Below are positions 50,522-59,450 of a DNA stretch of 64,000 nucleotides, in pieces (the stretch's first letter is position 1; the number at the start of each line of letters is the position of its first letter). Origin of the DNA: Brachybacterium sp036311905. Its GTDB lineage: Bacteria; Actinomycetota; Actinomycetes; Actinomycetales; Dermabacteraceae. A program made the position numbers and the translations under genes. Location of the stretch: contig NZ_JAZDCH010000004.1 of the NCBI RefSeq assembly GCF_036311905.1, positions 186,001-250,000 on the forward strand, read 5' to 3'. The notes under the pieces were generated by a model. It saw nothing but the letters and a program-made list of their open reading frames with translations. It had not been told where the DNA came from and ran no database searches.

Positions 50522-51094
50522 ATGCGTTCCATCATGCGCACCACCACCCGTCGTGCTGCCGTCGCCGTCGGCGCCCTCGCGCTCGCCGCCGGTGCGGCCG
50601 GCTGTGGCGCCCTCACGGGCGGTGACGAGCCGGAGACCGAGACCACCGCCGAGGAGGAGGCCGGCACCGAGGAGGACGCCGCGACCGAGGAGGACGCCGC
50701 CACCGAGGACGACGCCACCGAGGACGACGCCACCGAGGAGGACGCCGCCGCGGAGTCCGGCCCGCTCTCCGACGAGGACCTCACCGCCGCCGCCGACCGC
50801 TTCTACGAGTTCCTCGAGAAGGCGGCCGCCTCGGACTTCGTGGGCGCCTGCGGTCTGATGCTCGACCCGACCACCGACGAGCCCGTCTCCGGCGCAACCG
50901 CCGAGGGCTGCGCGGAGGGCCTCGAGACCGGCCTGGGCGAGAACGTCTCCGCTCTCGGCTCGATCGACCGCTCGAGCGTCGAGACCACGGACAACGGCGA
51001 CGGCACCGCCGCGGTGCAGTTCATGGGCTCAGACTTCGGCTACAACATGGTCAAGGCCTCCGACGGCCAGTGGTACATCGACTCCGGCGTCTGA
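50522..51094 (+). CDS. Acidic lipoprotein of unknown function
   Basis: Protein of 190 aa. Lipoprotein signal peptide (RRAAVAVGALALAAGAAGC) followed by a Glu/Asp/Ala/Thr low-complexity repeat (units like EEDAAT and EDDAT, residues about 35-80), then a small folded domain (DLTAAADRFYEFLEKAAASD, GDGTAAVQFMGSDFGYNMVK). The acidic linker may hold the domain away from the membrane through the cell wall. Not recognised beyond this. Confidence 0.82.
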   Translation: MRSIMRTTTRRAAVAVGALALAAGAAGCGALTGGDEPETETTAEEEAGTEEDAATEEDAATEDDATEDDATEEDAAAESGPLSDEDLTAAADRFYEFLEKAAASDFVGACGLMLDPTTDEPVSGATAEGCAEGLETGLGENVSALGSIDRSSVETTDNGDGTAAVQFMGSDFGYNMVKASDGQWYIDSGV

Positions 51095-51220
51095 TCCCGC
51101 CCGAGCACGATCCGGATCGCCTCGAGCGCCCCGTCCCTCCCTGCGGAGGTGCGGGGCGCTCGGGCGTCCACGGGCTCCGTCGGCCCCGGATCCGGCCCCG
51201 CCGCCTGGCAGACTGTGCGC

Positions 51221-52558
51221 ATGGAACATCTCCACGACGACGTCATCCGCCGGGTCTCCGACAACGACGTGCGGTTCATCCGCCTGTGGTTCTGCGACAT
51301 CGCGGGGACGCTCAAGTCGATCGCGATCTCCCCGTCGGACCTCGAGAACGCCTTCACCGAGGGGATCGGCATCGACGGCTCGACCGTCGAGGGGCTCACC
51401 CGCAGCTATGAGTCGGACATGATCCTGCGGCCCGACCCCGCGACCTTCGAGCTGCTCACCTGGCGCGGCGACACCAACGGCACCGCGCGGATGATGTGCG
51501 ACGTCCTCACCCCCGACGGGGAGCCCGCCGCCTCGGACCCCCGGCGCGTGCTGCGCGACGCCCTGGCCCGCGCCGAGGAGAAGGGCCTCGAGCTCTACAC
51601 CCACCCGGAGATCGAGTTCTACCTCTTCGAGGAGCCCTACGAGGTGGGGGAGCGACTGCGCCCCATCGACAGCGCCGGCTACTTCGACCACGTCCACCGG
51701 GGACAGGGCCAGGACTTCCGCCGCACCGCGATCGAGCATCTCGAGGCGATGAACATCCAGGTCGAGTTCTCCCACCACGAGAACGGCCCGGGGCAGAACG
51801 AGATCGACCTGCGCTATGCGGACGCGCTGTCCACCGCGGACAACATCGTCACGCTGCGCACGGTGGTCAAGGAGGTCGCGCTCGGCATGGGACAGGTCGC
51901 CTCCTTCATGCCGAAGCCGATGATCGAGCACCCCGGCTCCGGGATGCACACCCACCTCTCACTCTTCCAGGGCGGCCGCAACGCCTTCCACGAGCCCGGC
52001 GCCGAGTACGGGCTCTCGCGCCTGGGCCGCCAGTTCATCGCCGGGCTGCTGCGCCACGCCCCCGAGTACAGCGCCGTCACCAACCAGTGGGTGAACAGCT
52101 ACAAGCGCCTGTGGGGCGCGCAGGAGGCCCCGAGCTACATCTGCTGGGGGCACAACAACCGGTCCGCGCTGGTGCGCGTCCCCTTCCACAAGCCCACCAA
52201 GGGCACCAGCTCCCGCGTCGAGTTCCGCGGGCTGGACTCGGCGGCGAACCCGTACCTCGCCTTCGCCGTGCTGCTCGCCGCGGGCATGGCCGGCATCGAG
52301 GGCGAGTACGAGCTGCCCGAGGGGTCGGAGGACGCGGTCTGGGACCTCACGGAGCGCGAGCGCCGGGCCATGGGCATCGAGCCCCTGCCCACGGACCTCT
52401 TCCGCGCCCTGGAGAGCTTCGAGAGCTCCGAGCTGATGGCCTCGACGCTCGGCGAGCAGGTCTTCCAGTTCTTCCTGCGGGACAAGAAGCAGGAATGGCA
52501 GCGCTACCGCGAGCAGGTCACCGACTACGAGCTCGCCTCGACCTTCTCCCGGATCTGA
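51221..52558 (+). CDS. glnA2: Glutamine synthetase, GlnA2 type
   Basis: Protein of 445 aa. GS-I motifs: WFCDIAGTLKSIAISP at the N-terminus, HTHLSLFQGGRNAFHEPGAE (metal/ATP region) and NNRSALVRVPFHKPTKGTSS. The segment GEYELPEGSEDAVWDL corresponds to the GlnA adenylylation loop but matches the GlnA2 pattern. It is directly followed by glnE, the usual actinobacterial glnA2-glnE order. ATG 51221 is the first start at the conserved N-terminus. Confidence 0.93.
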   Translation: MEHLHDDVIRRVSDNDVRFIRLWFCDIAGTLKSIAISPSDLENAFTEGIGIDGSTVEGLTRSYESDMILRPDPATFELLTWRGDTNGTARMMCDVLTPDGEPAASDPRRVLRDALARAEEKGLELYTHPEIEFYLFEEPYEVGERLRPIDSAGYFDHVHRGQGQDFRRTAIEHLEAMNIQVEFSHHENGPGQNEIDLRYADALSTADNIVTLRTVVKEVALGMGQVASFMPKPMIEHPGSGMHTHLSLFQGGRNAFHEPGAEYGLSRLGRQFIAGLLRHAPEYSAVTNQWVNSYKRLWGAQEAPSYICWGHNNRSALVRVPFHKPTKGTSSRVEFRGLDSAANPYLAFAVLLAAGMAGIEGEYELPEGSEDAVWDLTERERRAMGIEPLPTDLFRALESFESSELMASTLGEQVFQFFLRDKKQEWQRYREQVTDYELASTFSRI

Positions 52559-52568
52559 GCGGCGCCGC

Positions 52569-55500
52569 ATGACCCCCGAGCCCTCCACCTCGACCGGGGC
52601 GCTGGCGCGCCTCGGTTTCTCGAGCACCGACCGGGTGCGCCGCTTCCTCGCCGATCCCGCCCTCGCGGCGCTCGGACCCGGGGCGCCGCTCGCGATCGGC
52701 GCCACCGCCGACGGGGACGACGCCGTGCTGGGCCTGCTGCGCCTCGCCGAGGCCGGCCACGCCGCCGGGCACGGGACGCTCGTGGACGAGTTCCTGGCGG
52801 GCGTCGGCACCGAAGGCACGCCGGGGGAGCGGCTCGTCCGCCTGCTCGGCACCTCGGTCGCGCTGGGCGACTTCCTCACCCGCCACCCGGAGCAGCTCGA
52901 GGCGCTCCGCGAAGGCGATGACCAGCTGCGCCTGTCCGGCGAGGAGGTGCGCACGGCGGTGCTCGAGGCCGTCGGCGCGGACCCGGAGGGCACCCCGCCG
53001 GTCGCCGCCCTCAGCGGCCGGGAGTCCCGGGACGCCCTGCGGGTGGTCTACCACCGTCGGCTGCTGCAGATCGCGGCGGCCGACGTCATGGCGGCCGATC
53101 CGACCGCGCTGCAGCCGCAGGTCTCCGCCGCGCTCGCCGACCTCGCCGACGCCTCGCTCGACGCGGCCGCGGCGATCGCCCGGCGCTCGGTGGAGGGGCA
53201 GGAGCACGTGCGCTGGTCCGTGCTCGCGATGGGCAAGACCGGGGCGCGGGAGCTCAACTTCATCTCCGACGTGGACGTCCTGCACGTGGTCGCCCCCGCC
53301 GGTGAGGGCGAGGCGGCCTGCGACGAGGAGCAGCTGGTGGTGATCGGCTCGGCCCTCGCGCGGGAGCTCGCGCGGGTCTGCTCGGACCGCACCTCGGAGG
53401 GCTCCCTGTGGCAGGTCGACCCGAACCTGCGACCGGAGGGCAAGGACGGCCCGCTCGTGCGGACCCTGGACTCGTACCGCCGCTACTACGAGCGGTGGGC
53501 GCAGTCCTGGGAGTTCCAGGCGCTGCTGAAGGCGCGCGCCGCCGCGGGCGACCGCGCGCTCGGCACCGCCTTCGAGGAGATGGTGGCGCCCTGGGTGCGG
53601 CAGGCCTCCACCCGTGACGGCTTCGTCGAGGACACCCGGGCGATGCGTCGCCGCGTCGTCGCCCACATCCCCCGCGGCGAGGCGGACCGCAACATCAAGC
53701 TCGGCCCGGGCGGACTGCGCGACGTCGAGTTCACGGTGCAGCTGCTGCAGATGGTGCACGGCCGCACCGTCGAGAACCTCCACCACCGCTCGACGCTCGA
53801 GGCCCTCGCCCGGCTCGGCGCGGAGGGGTTCATCTCCCGCGAGCACGTCGCGGAGATGGACGCCGCCTATCGCTTCCTGCGCTGCATCGAGCATCGCATG
53901 CAGCTGCACCGCCTGCGGCGCACCCAGGTGCTGCCCACGGCTCCCGTGGAGAAGCGCCGCCTGGCCCGCACCATGGGGCTCACGGTGGAGGCCTTCGATC
54001 AGCAGTATCAGCGCACCCGGCGCCGCGTGAGGCAGCTGCACGAGGAGATCTTCTACCGGCCGCTGCTCACCACCGCCGCGGCTCTCAGCGACGGCGAGAT
54101 CGCGCTCAGCCCCGAGTCCGCCGGGGCCCGCCTCACGGCGATCGGCTACCGCGACGGCGCCCGCGCGCTGACCCACATCCAGGCCCTGACCTCCGGTATC
54201 TCCCGGCGCGCGAAGATCCAGAAGCAGCTGCTCCCGGCGATGCTCGAGTGGTTCGCCGACGGCATCGACCCGGACCTGGGCCTGCTGGCCTTCCGTCGGC
54301 TCTCCGACACCATCGGCTCCGCCCATTGGTACCTGGGACTGCTGCGCGACTCCGGCCTGGCCGCCAAGCGGCTCACCCGGGTGCTCTCCGGCAGCCGCTT
54401 CGTGGGGGAGCAGCTCGAGCAGATCCCCGAGGGGGTGCGCTGGCTCGCCCGCGACGAGCAGCTGCGGCCCCTCGGCCGGGACCAGCTCGGACGGGAGTTC
54501 CTCGCGGTGATCACGCGGGTCGACACCGTCGAGGTCGCCCAGGAGGTCCTCCGGCGCACCCGCAACCGGGAGCTGCTGCGCATCGCCCTCGCGCACCTGA
54601 CCGGGATCGCGACCCCGCGCGAGGTCGCCGTGGCCCTCACCGACCTCGCCGAGGCGGTGCTCGAGGCCGGCATGCTCGTGGCCCTGCACGTGGTGGCCCG
54701 CGAACGGGGCGCGATCGCGGAGGGTGCCGAGACCCTCGACGAGGTCGACGAGGTCGACGAGGGCACTGCGCATCGTCTGCGGGAGAAGCGCTCGGACCCC
54801 GCCCGCGCTCTCGGGGTGGAGATGGCGATCCTGGGGATGGGCAGCTTCGGCGCCCGGGAGATGGGCTACTCCTCCGACGTGGACGTGCAATTCCTCGTGC
54901 TCGACCGCGGCGCCGGCGAGGCGAACGGGGAGATCGGGATCGCGGTCGCGACCCAGATCCAGCGGATCCTCAACGCCCCGGCCGCGGGCGCCGACATGAA
55001 GGTCAACGCGGACCTGCGCCCCGAGGGGCGCAGCGGACTGCTCGCCCGCAGCCTCGAGGGCTGGGTGGACTACTACCGCCGCGACGCGCTGACCTGGGAG
55101 AAGCAGGCCCTGCTGCGGGCGCGGCCGGTCGTCGCCTCCGAGGCGGTCTCCGCCCGCCTCACCGAGGAGATGGATCGCCACCGGTACCCCGCCGGGGGCC
55201 TCGGTCCGATCGAGCGCCGCGAGATCACCCGGATGAAGGCCCGCGTCGAGTCCGAGCGGCTGCCCCGCGGGGCGGACCCGCTGCGCCAGGTCAAGCTGGG
55301 TCGCGGCGGGATGACCGACGTGGAGTGGACGGTGCAGCTGCTCGCCCTCGAGCACGGGCACGAGGTCGAGGGGCTGCGCAGCCCCGGCACCGTCGCGCAG
55401 CTCGAGGCGGCGGCGGAGGCGGAGCTGCTGCCCGGGCGGGAGGCGCGGGAGCTGATCGACGCGTGGATACTCGCCTGGCAGATCCGCCGCGGGCTCTTCC

Positions 55501-55676
55501 TGTGGAAGGGGCGAGAGGGGGTCGTGCTGCCGACGGACCGGATCGAGCTGCGCGCCCTCGCGCTCCTGATCGACGGCCCGGACGCGACCGCCCTCGCCCT
55601 CGAGGAGCGCTACCTGCGGCTGACCCGCCGGGCGCGGGCGATCGCCGAGCGGGTCATCTTCGGCACGGAGGAGTGA
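52569..55676 (+). CDS. glnE: Glutamine synthetase adenylyltransferase/adenylyl-removing enzyme
   Basis: Protein of 1035 aa with two nucleotidyltransferase domains: MGKTGARELNFISDVDVLHV (N-terminal, de-adenylylating) and MGSFGAREMGYSSDVDVQFL (C-terminal, adenylylating), each with the catalytic Asp pair. The middle regulatory part is helical. It modifies glutamine synthetase in response to PII and glutamine. Ten bp separate it from glnA2. Confidence 0.96.
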   Translation: MTPEPSTSTGALARLGFSSTDRVRRFLADPALAALGPGAPLAIGATADGDDAVLGLLRLAEAGHAAGHGTLVDEFLAGVGTEGTPGERLVRLLGTSVALGDFLTRHPEQLEALREGDDQLRLSGEEVRTAVLEAVGADPEGTPPVAALSGRESRDALRVVYHRRLLQIAAADVMAADPTALQPQVSAALADLADASLDAAAAIARRSVEGQEHVRWSVLAMGKTGARELNFISDVDVLHVVAPAGEGEAACDEEQLVVIGSALARELARVCSDRTSEGSLWQVDPNLRPEGKDGPLVRTLDSYRRYYERWAQSWEFQALLKARAAAGDRALGTAFEEMVAPWVRQASTRDGFVEDTRAMRRRVVAHIPRGEADRNIKLGPGGLRDVEFTVQLLQMVHGRTVENLHHRSTLEALARLGAEGFISREHVAEMDAAYRFLRCIEHRMQLHRLRRTQVLPTAPVEKRRLARTMGLTVEAFDQQYQRTRRRVRQLHEEIFYRPLLTTAAALSDGEIALSPESAGARLTAIGYRDGARALTHIQALTSGISRRAKIQKQLLPAMLEWFADGIDPDLGLLAFRRLSDTIGSAHWYLGLLRDSGLAAKRLTRVLSGSRFVGEQLEQIPEGVRWLARDEQLRPLGRDQLGREFLAVITRVDTVEVAQEVLRRTRNRELLRIALAHLTGIATPREVAVALTDLAEAVLEAGMLVALHVVARERGAIAEGAETLDEVDEVDEGTAHRLREKRSDPARALGVEMAILGMGSFGAREMGYSSDVDVQFLVLDRGAGEANGEIGIAVATQIQRILNAPAAGADMKVNADLRPEGRSGLLARSLEGWVDYYRRDALTWEKQALLRARPVVASEAVSARLTEEMDRHRYPAGGLGPIERREITRMKARVESERLPRGADPLRQVKLGRGGMTDVEWTVQLLALEHGHEVEGLRSPGTVAQLEAAAEAELLPGREARELIDAWILAWQIRRGLFLWKGREGVVLPTDRIELRALALLIDGPDATALALEERYLRLTRRARAIAERVIFGTEE

Positions 55677-55851
55677 CCCGCCCGTCGGGCCCCGCGCGGC
55701 TGTGACGCGGCGGGCATCCGCGGCGCGTCCCGCCTGCCCCAGCGCCCGTCGGCGTCGCCCAGCGCGTACCGTGAGCGGGTCCCCGATGCCGCGCGCCGCG
55801 CCGTTCCCCCGGCTGTGCCGTGCCGTCGCCCGTCGTCCCGCTCGAGGAGCC

Positions 55852-56769
55852 ATGACCACCCCTTCGCTCAGCGCTGACACCCCGCGCGGCCGCATGTACC
55901 GCCTCGAGCCCGACGGCCCGCTCATGTTCCCCTCGATCACGACCGTCGCCGGGATGCGCGCCAAGGACCACCTCCAGGGCTGGTACGCGACGATGGCCTC
56001 GAAGCGGGCCCTGGAGATGTACTCCTGGCTGGATCGGAACCCCGCGCGCGCCGCTGCCGAGATCTCGCGAGTGACCCGCGACAAGTGGGGATCGCAGAAG
56101 CGGATCGCCGCCGCGGCCGAGGAGTACACCCGCACCGCCGCGGACTTCGGCACCCTCGTCCACGCCGCGTGCGAGCTGTGGGGGCGCAGCGGCTCCCGCC
56201 CCTCCGAGTCCGAGATCGAGGGCCTCGCCGACGGCATGCGCAGCGCCCAGGGCGCCTTCGCGACGGAGAAGAGCCCACAGGCGCTCCAGCAGCGGGTCGC
56301 GGTGCGGCTGGACGGCTACGGCGCGTTCCTCGACGACTACCAGCCGGAGTTCGTGGAGATCGAACAGACGGTCGTCAACCGCACCGTCGGCTACGCGGGC
56401 ACCACCGACGCGATCGTGCGGATCGGGAACACGCTGCTCAGCGCGGACATCAAGACCTCGAAGAAGGTGCGAGGCGACTACGCCCTTCAGGGCGTCGCGG
56501 TGGTGCGCGCCGAGGAGCTGGTCGACGACGACGGCACCCTGCGCGAGATGCCGGAGCTGACCGGGGCCTTCATCATCCATCTGCCGGAGGCGGGCGGGTA
56601 CCGGGCGGTGCCGCTGCGCACCGGGGATGCCGAGTTCGAGGTGTTCCGCGCGCTGCGGGCCGCCTGGTCGTTCGAGCCCGACGAGTGCGCGCTGCCCGAG
56701 GCGTCCTCTTCGAAGGACCTGCTGCTGTCCCTGCTGCGCGCCAAGGGCGGGCTCGACGGCATCGCCTGA
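55852..56769 (+). CDS. RecB-like PD-(D/E)XK nuclease domain protein
   Basis: Protein of 305 aa. The nuclease pattern is visible at residues about 180-225: YAGTTDAIVRIGNTLLSADI then KTSKKVRGDYALQGVAVV, i.e. G-x2-D, D-x-K and the Gln of the RecB motif. The N-terminus MFPSITTVAGMRAKDHLQGW and the mid region are like phage/host-encoded Cas4-RecB-type exonucleases. No helicase or CRISPR genes are nearby; role unknown. Start at ATG 55852 with GAGGAG upstream. Confidence 0.78.
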   Translation: MTTPSLSADTPRGRMYRLEPDGPLMFPSITTVAGMRAKDHLQGWYATMASKRALEMYSWLDRNPARAAAEISRVTRDKWGSQKRIAAAAEEYTRTAADFGTLVHAACELWGRSGSRPSESEIEGLADGMRSAQGAFATEKSPQALQQRVAVRLDGYGAFLDDYQPEFVEIEQTVVNRTVGYAGTTDAIVRIGNTLLSADIKTSKKVRGDYALQGVAVVRAEELVDDDGTLREMPELTGAFIIHLPEAGGYRAVPLRTGDAEFEVFRALRAAWSFEPDECALPEASSSKDLLLSLLRAKGGLDGIA

Positions 56770-56790
56770 GCCGCCCGTCCCCTCCCCGGC

Positions 56791-57414
56791 TCATTCGGGC
56801 CGCAGCATCCCCTCGGCCCGCGCCCGGGCGACCGCCTCGGTGCGGCTGGTGACGCCCAGCTTGTCGAAGATGTGCACGAGGTGGGTCTTCACCGTCGCCT
56901 GGGAGAGGAAGAGCTCGCTCGCGATGGCGGCGTTGGTGCGCCCCGCGGCGACCAGTGCGAGCACCTCGAGCTCGCGCGAGGAGAGGGAGTGCCCACCGTC
57001 GCGGCGCTGCAGCCGGCGGGAGATCCGCGGGTCCAGGGCGGAGCCCTCCGTGCGGGCGCGGCGCACCGCCGCCACCAGCTCCTCGGCGGGGGAGTCCTTG
57101 AGCAGGTACCCCCTCGCCCCGGCGTCCATCGCGGCGGTGACGTCCTGGTCGTTGTCGTAGGTGGTCAGCACCAGCACCGCGGGCGGCGGGTCGAGGGCGA
57201 CGAGCTCGGCGATGATCTCAGTGCCGCGCACGCTGCCGGCCCCGTAGGAGAGATCCAGCAGTACCACGTCCGGGTGGACCGATCGGGCGAGCAGCAGTGC
57301 CTCCGCGGCGGTCGCAGCCTCGGCGACCACCTCGAGATCCTCCTCGGCGGCGAGCACGGCGAGCAGGCCGCGGCGCACGATCGCGTGGTCGTCGGACAGC
57401 AGGATGCGGATCAT
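56791..57414 (-). CDS. NarL/FixJ-family response regulator
   Basis: Protein of 207 aa. Receiver domain IRILLSDDHAIVRRGLLAVL with the phosphoacceptor in HPDVVLLDLSYG, and a LuxR-type HTH (LSSRELEVLALVAAGRTNAA, IASELFLSQATVKTHLVHIF). Its start overlaps the kinase stop (57411-57414), so the two are translated together. Targets are unknown. Confidence 0.95.
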   Translation of the reverse strand: MIRILLSDDHAIVRRGLLAVLAAEEDLEVVAEAATAAEALLLARSVHPDVVLLDLSYGAGSVRGTEIIAELVALDPPPAVLVLTTYDNDQDVTAAMDAGARGYLLKDSPAEELVAAVRRARTEGSALDPRISRRLQRRDGGHSLSSRELEVLALVAAGRTNAAIASELFLSQATVKTHLVHIFDKLGVTSRTEAVARARAEGMLRPE

Positions 57415-58709
57415 CGGGTCTCCTCGGTCGCGGGCGGGGACGCCTCCGGCAGCGGGTGATCCGGTCCGGGCTCCCGGTCGGTGAGCGGCGCGGCGGGCAG
57501 GATCACCTGCACCGCGGTGCCCTCCCCGGGAGCTGACTCGACCACCAGCGACCCGCCCACGGAGGCGGCCCGGGCCCGGGCGGAGCGGAGGCCGAAGCCT
57601 GCTGCGGTCTGCGGGTCGAAGCCGCGCCCGTCGTCGACCACGTCGAGGATCAGCAGGCCGCTGTCGCGGGCGATGCTCACGCCGATCCGTCGGGCATCGG
57701 CGTGCTGCACGGCGTTGGCGAGCAGCGACTCGACCAGGCGCAGCAGGGCCCGGGAGCTGCTGCGGGGCAGGGCGTCGAGCTCCGCCGCCTCCAGATCCAG
57801 GCGCAACCGGGTCTCGAGCCCGCCGACGGCGCCGGCCTCGTCGAGGAGGACGCGCAGGTGTGCGGCGAGCTCGGCACCGACGGGGGAGTCGGCGTCCCCC
57901 GCGTCGACGAAGCGACGGGTCTGGCCGCCGGTGCGGGCGGCCGTGGTGCGCGCCTCCTGCACCAGGCGCCGGGTCTCGACGAGATCCTCGCGGGCCAGGG
58001 CCCTCTCGGCGGCGTCGAGCAGGAGGTGGATGGACTGCACGGATTGGGCGACGGTGTCGTGCAGCTCGGAGGCGATGCGGTCGCGCTCGGCGGCAGTGGC
58101 GGCTGCTCGGGTCTGCTCCGCGATGGTGTCGCGGGCCTCGCCGAGCTGACGAGCCAGGCGCGTGCGCCGGTCCACCTCGTGCTGCAGCGCCCGCACGGTG
58201 AGCACGACCGCGAGCGCGACACCGGCGCCGATCACCGGGCCGATGAGCTCGCCGAGGCCGGGATCCGCGGACCAGGCCGTGAACCCGGCGACGGCGAGGG
58301 CGGTCACCAGCGCGAGGGCGAGCACCCCGCCGAGGATCGGCAGGGCGTAGAGCACCGCGAAGTCGAGGCCGAAGGCGATCCACACCGCGTTCGGGGAGAG
58401 CAGGAAGCCGACAGCCCACACCGCGATCGAGGGGAGCAGATAGCCCAGCGCCCACCAGCTGCCGTCGGGACCGGGGGAGTGCCGCAGGGCGCGTCGCGCC
58501 CCGAGGGAGTAGACGGTCGTGAACACAGCGAGCAGCCCGACGAGGCCGAGGTCGGGCCCGCTCGCGGGCGGGGCGAGGGTGATCGCGGCGACGACCAGCA
58601 CCAGCAGGTAGACGAGCGCGTGCACCGCCCAGCGCAGGGCGGCGGCGAAGGGCACGGCCGCGAGGTCCGCGGCATGGTCCACGGGTGGAGTCGGCGTGCC
58701 GGTCGTCAT
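57411..58709 (-). CDS. HisKA_3 sensor histidine kinase
   Basis: Protein of 432 aa. Five to six membrane segments fill residues about 25-165. The phosphoacceptor His lies in DRIASELHDTVAQSVQSIHL, followed by an HATPase_c domain (ESLLANAVQHADARRIGVSI, VVDDGRGFDPQTAAGFGLRS). No extracytoplasmic sensor domain is obvious, so it may sense the membrane itself. Paired with the NarL-type regulator downstream. Confidence 0.94.
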   Translation of the reverse strand: MTTGTPTPPVDHAADLAAVPFAAALRWAVHALVYLLVLVVAAITLAPPASGPDLGLVGLLAVFTTVYSLGARRALRHSPGPDGSWWALGYLLPSIAVWAVGFLLSPNAVWIAFGLDFAVLYALPILGGVLALALVTALAVAGFTAWSADPGLGELIGPVIGAGVALAVVLTVRALQHEVDRRTRLARQLGEARDTIAEQTRAAATAAERDRIASELHDTVAQSVQSIHLLLDAAERALAREDLVETRRLVQEARTTAARTGGQTRRFVDAGDADSPVGAELAAHLRVLLDEAGAVGGLETRLRLDLEAAELDALPRSSSRALLRLVESLLANAVQHADARRIGVSIARDSGLLILDVVDDGRGFDPQTAAGFGLRSARARAASVGGSLVVESAPGEGTAVQVILPAAPLTDREPGPDHPLPEASPPATEETR

Positions 58710-58734
58710 GGCGGCGACTGTATCGCCCCGTCAT

Positions 58735-58785
58735 TGAACATCTGTTCAGTGATTCCCTTGTGCTCCGATTGAACACGTGTATAGC
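58735..58785 (+). promoter_or_regulatory. tetR promoter with two TetR-type operators
   Basis: TGAACATCTGTTCA (58735-58748) is a perfect inverted repeat around TC, and TGAACACGTGTATA (58770-58783) is an imperfect copy. TTGTGC (58758-58763) and TATAGC (58780-58785) form a promoter with a 16-bp spacer; the second site overlaps the -10. Autoregulation by the TetR protein is expected. Inference. Confidence 0.72.
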
Positions 58786-58811
58786 CTGGTGGCGATGCAC
58801 GAGGGGGGCAG

Positions 58812-59450
58812 ATGAGCGACCGAGGACGGACCGACGAGCACATCCTCCGCGCCGCGCTGGCGCGTTTCGCGGTGGAGGGCCTTCGTGCCCCGCTGCGCCG
58901 CGTCGCCGAGGACGCCGGTGTCAGCGCGGGGCTGATCATCCACCACTTCGGCACCCGCGACGCCCTGCTGGCCGCCTGCGACGCCCACGCCCTCGAGATC
59001 GCGCGCCGCGAGAAGACGAAGGTGGTCACCGGGGACTCCGCGGCATTGCTGACCCAGCTCGCCCAGGCCGAGGAGTACGCCCCCGTCGTCGGCTACGTGC
59101 TCCGCCGCCTGCAGGCCGGCGGTCCGCTCGCCCAGCAGCTGGTGGGCGACTTCGTGGACGACGCCGCGGCCTATCTCGCCGCGGGGGAGGAGACGGGCAC
59201 GATCTCCCCGAGCCGGGATCCGAAGGCCCGCGCCCAGGTGCTCACCGAGATGGCCCTCGGAGCCCTGGTGCTGCAGCTCCCCGGCGACGCCGACCCGCTC
59301 GACCTCGAGGACCTGCCGCGCTGGATGCGCGACTACTCCACGAAGATCCTGCTGCCCGTGCTCGAGCTGTACACCCAGCCCCTGCTCACCGACGCCACCC
59401 TGCTCGAGGCCGTCCTGGCCGAGCAGCCCCCCGAAGGAGGCACTCCATGA
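58812..59450 (+). CDS. TetR-family regulator
   Basis: Protein of 212 aa. HTH: LRAALARFAVEGLRAPLRRV then AEDAGVSAGLIIHHFGTRDA. The C-terminal ligand domain is helical. It overlaps the ABC ATPase gene by ATGA (59447-59450) and is likely the repressor of the exporter operon. Confidence 0.93.
   Translation: MSDRGRTDEHILRAALARFAVEGLRAPLRRVAEDAGVSAGLIIHHFGTRDALLAACDAHALEIARREKTKVVTGDSAALLTQLAQAEEYAPVVGYVLRRLQAGGPLAQQLVGDFVDDAAAYLAAGEETGTISPSRDPKARAQVLTEMALGALVLQLPGDADPLDLEDLPRWMRDYSTKILLPVLELYTQPLLTDATLLEAVLAEQPPEGGTP

Noticed and set aside
52518..56237. A 1239-codon open frame on the minus strand
   Set aside because: Antisense to glnE and glnA2, whose domains are clear; no domain is visible in the long frame.
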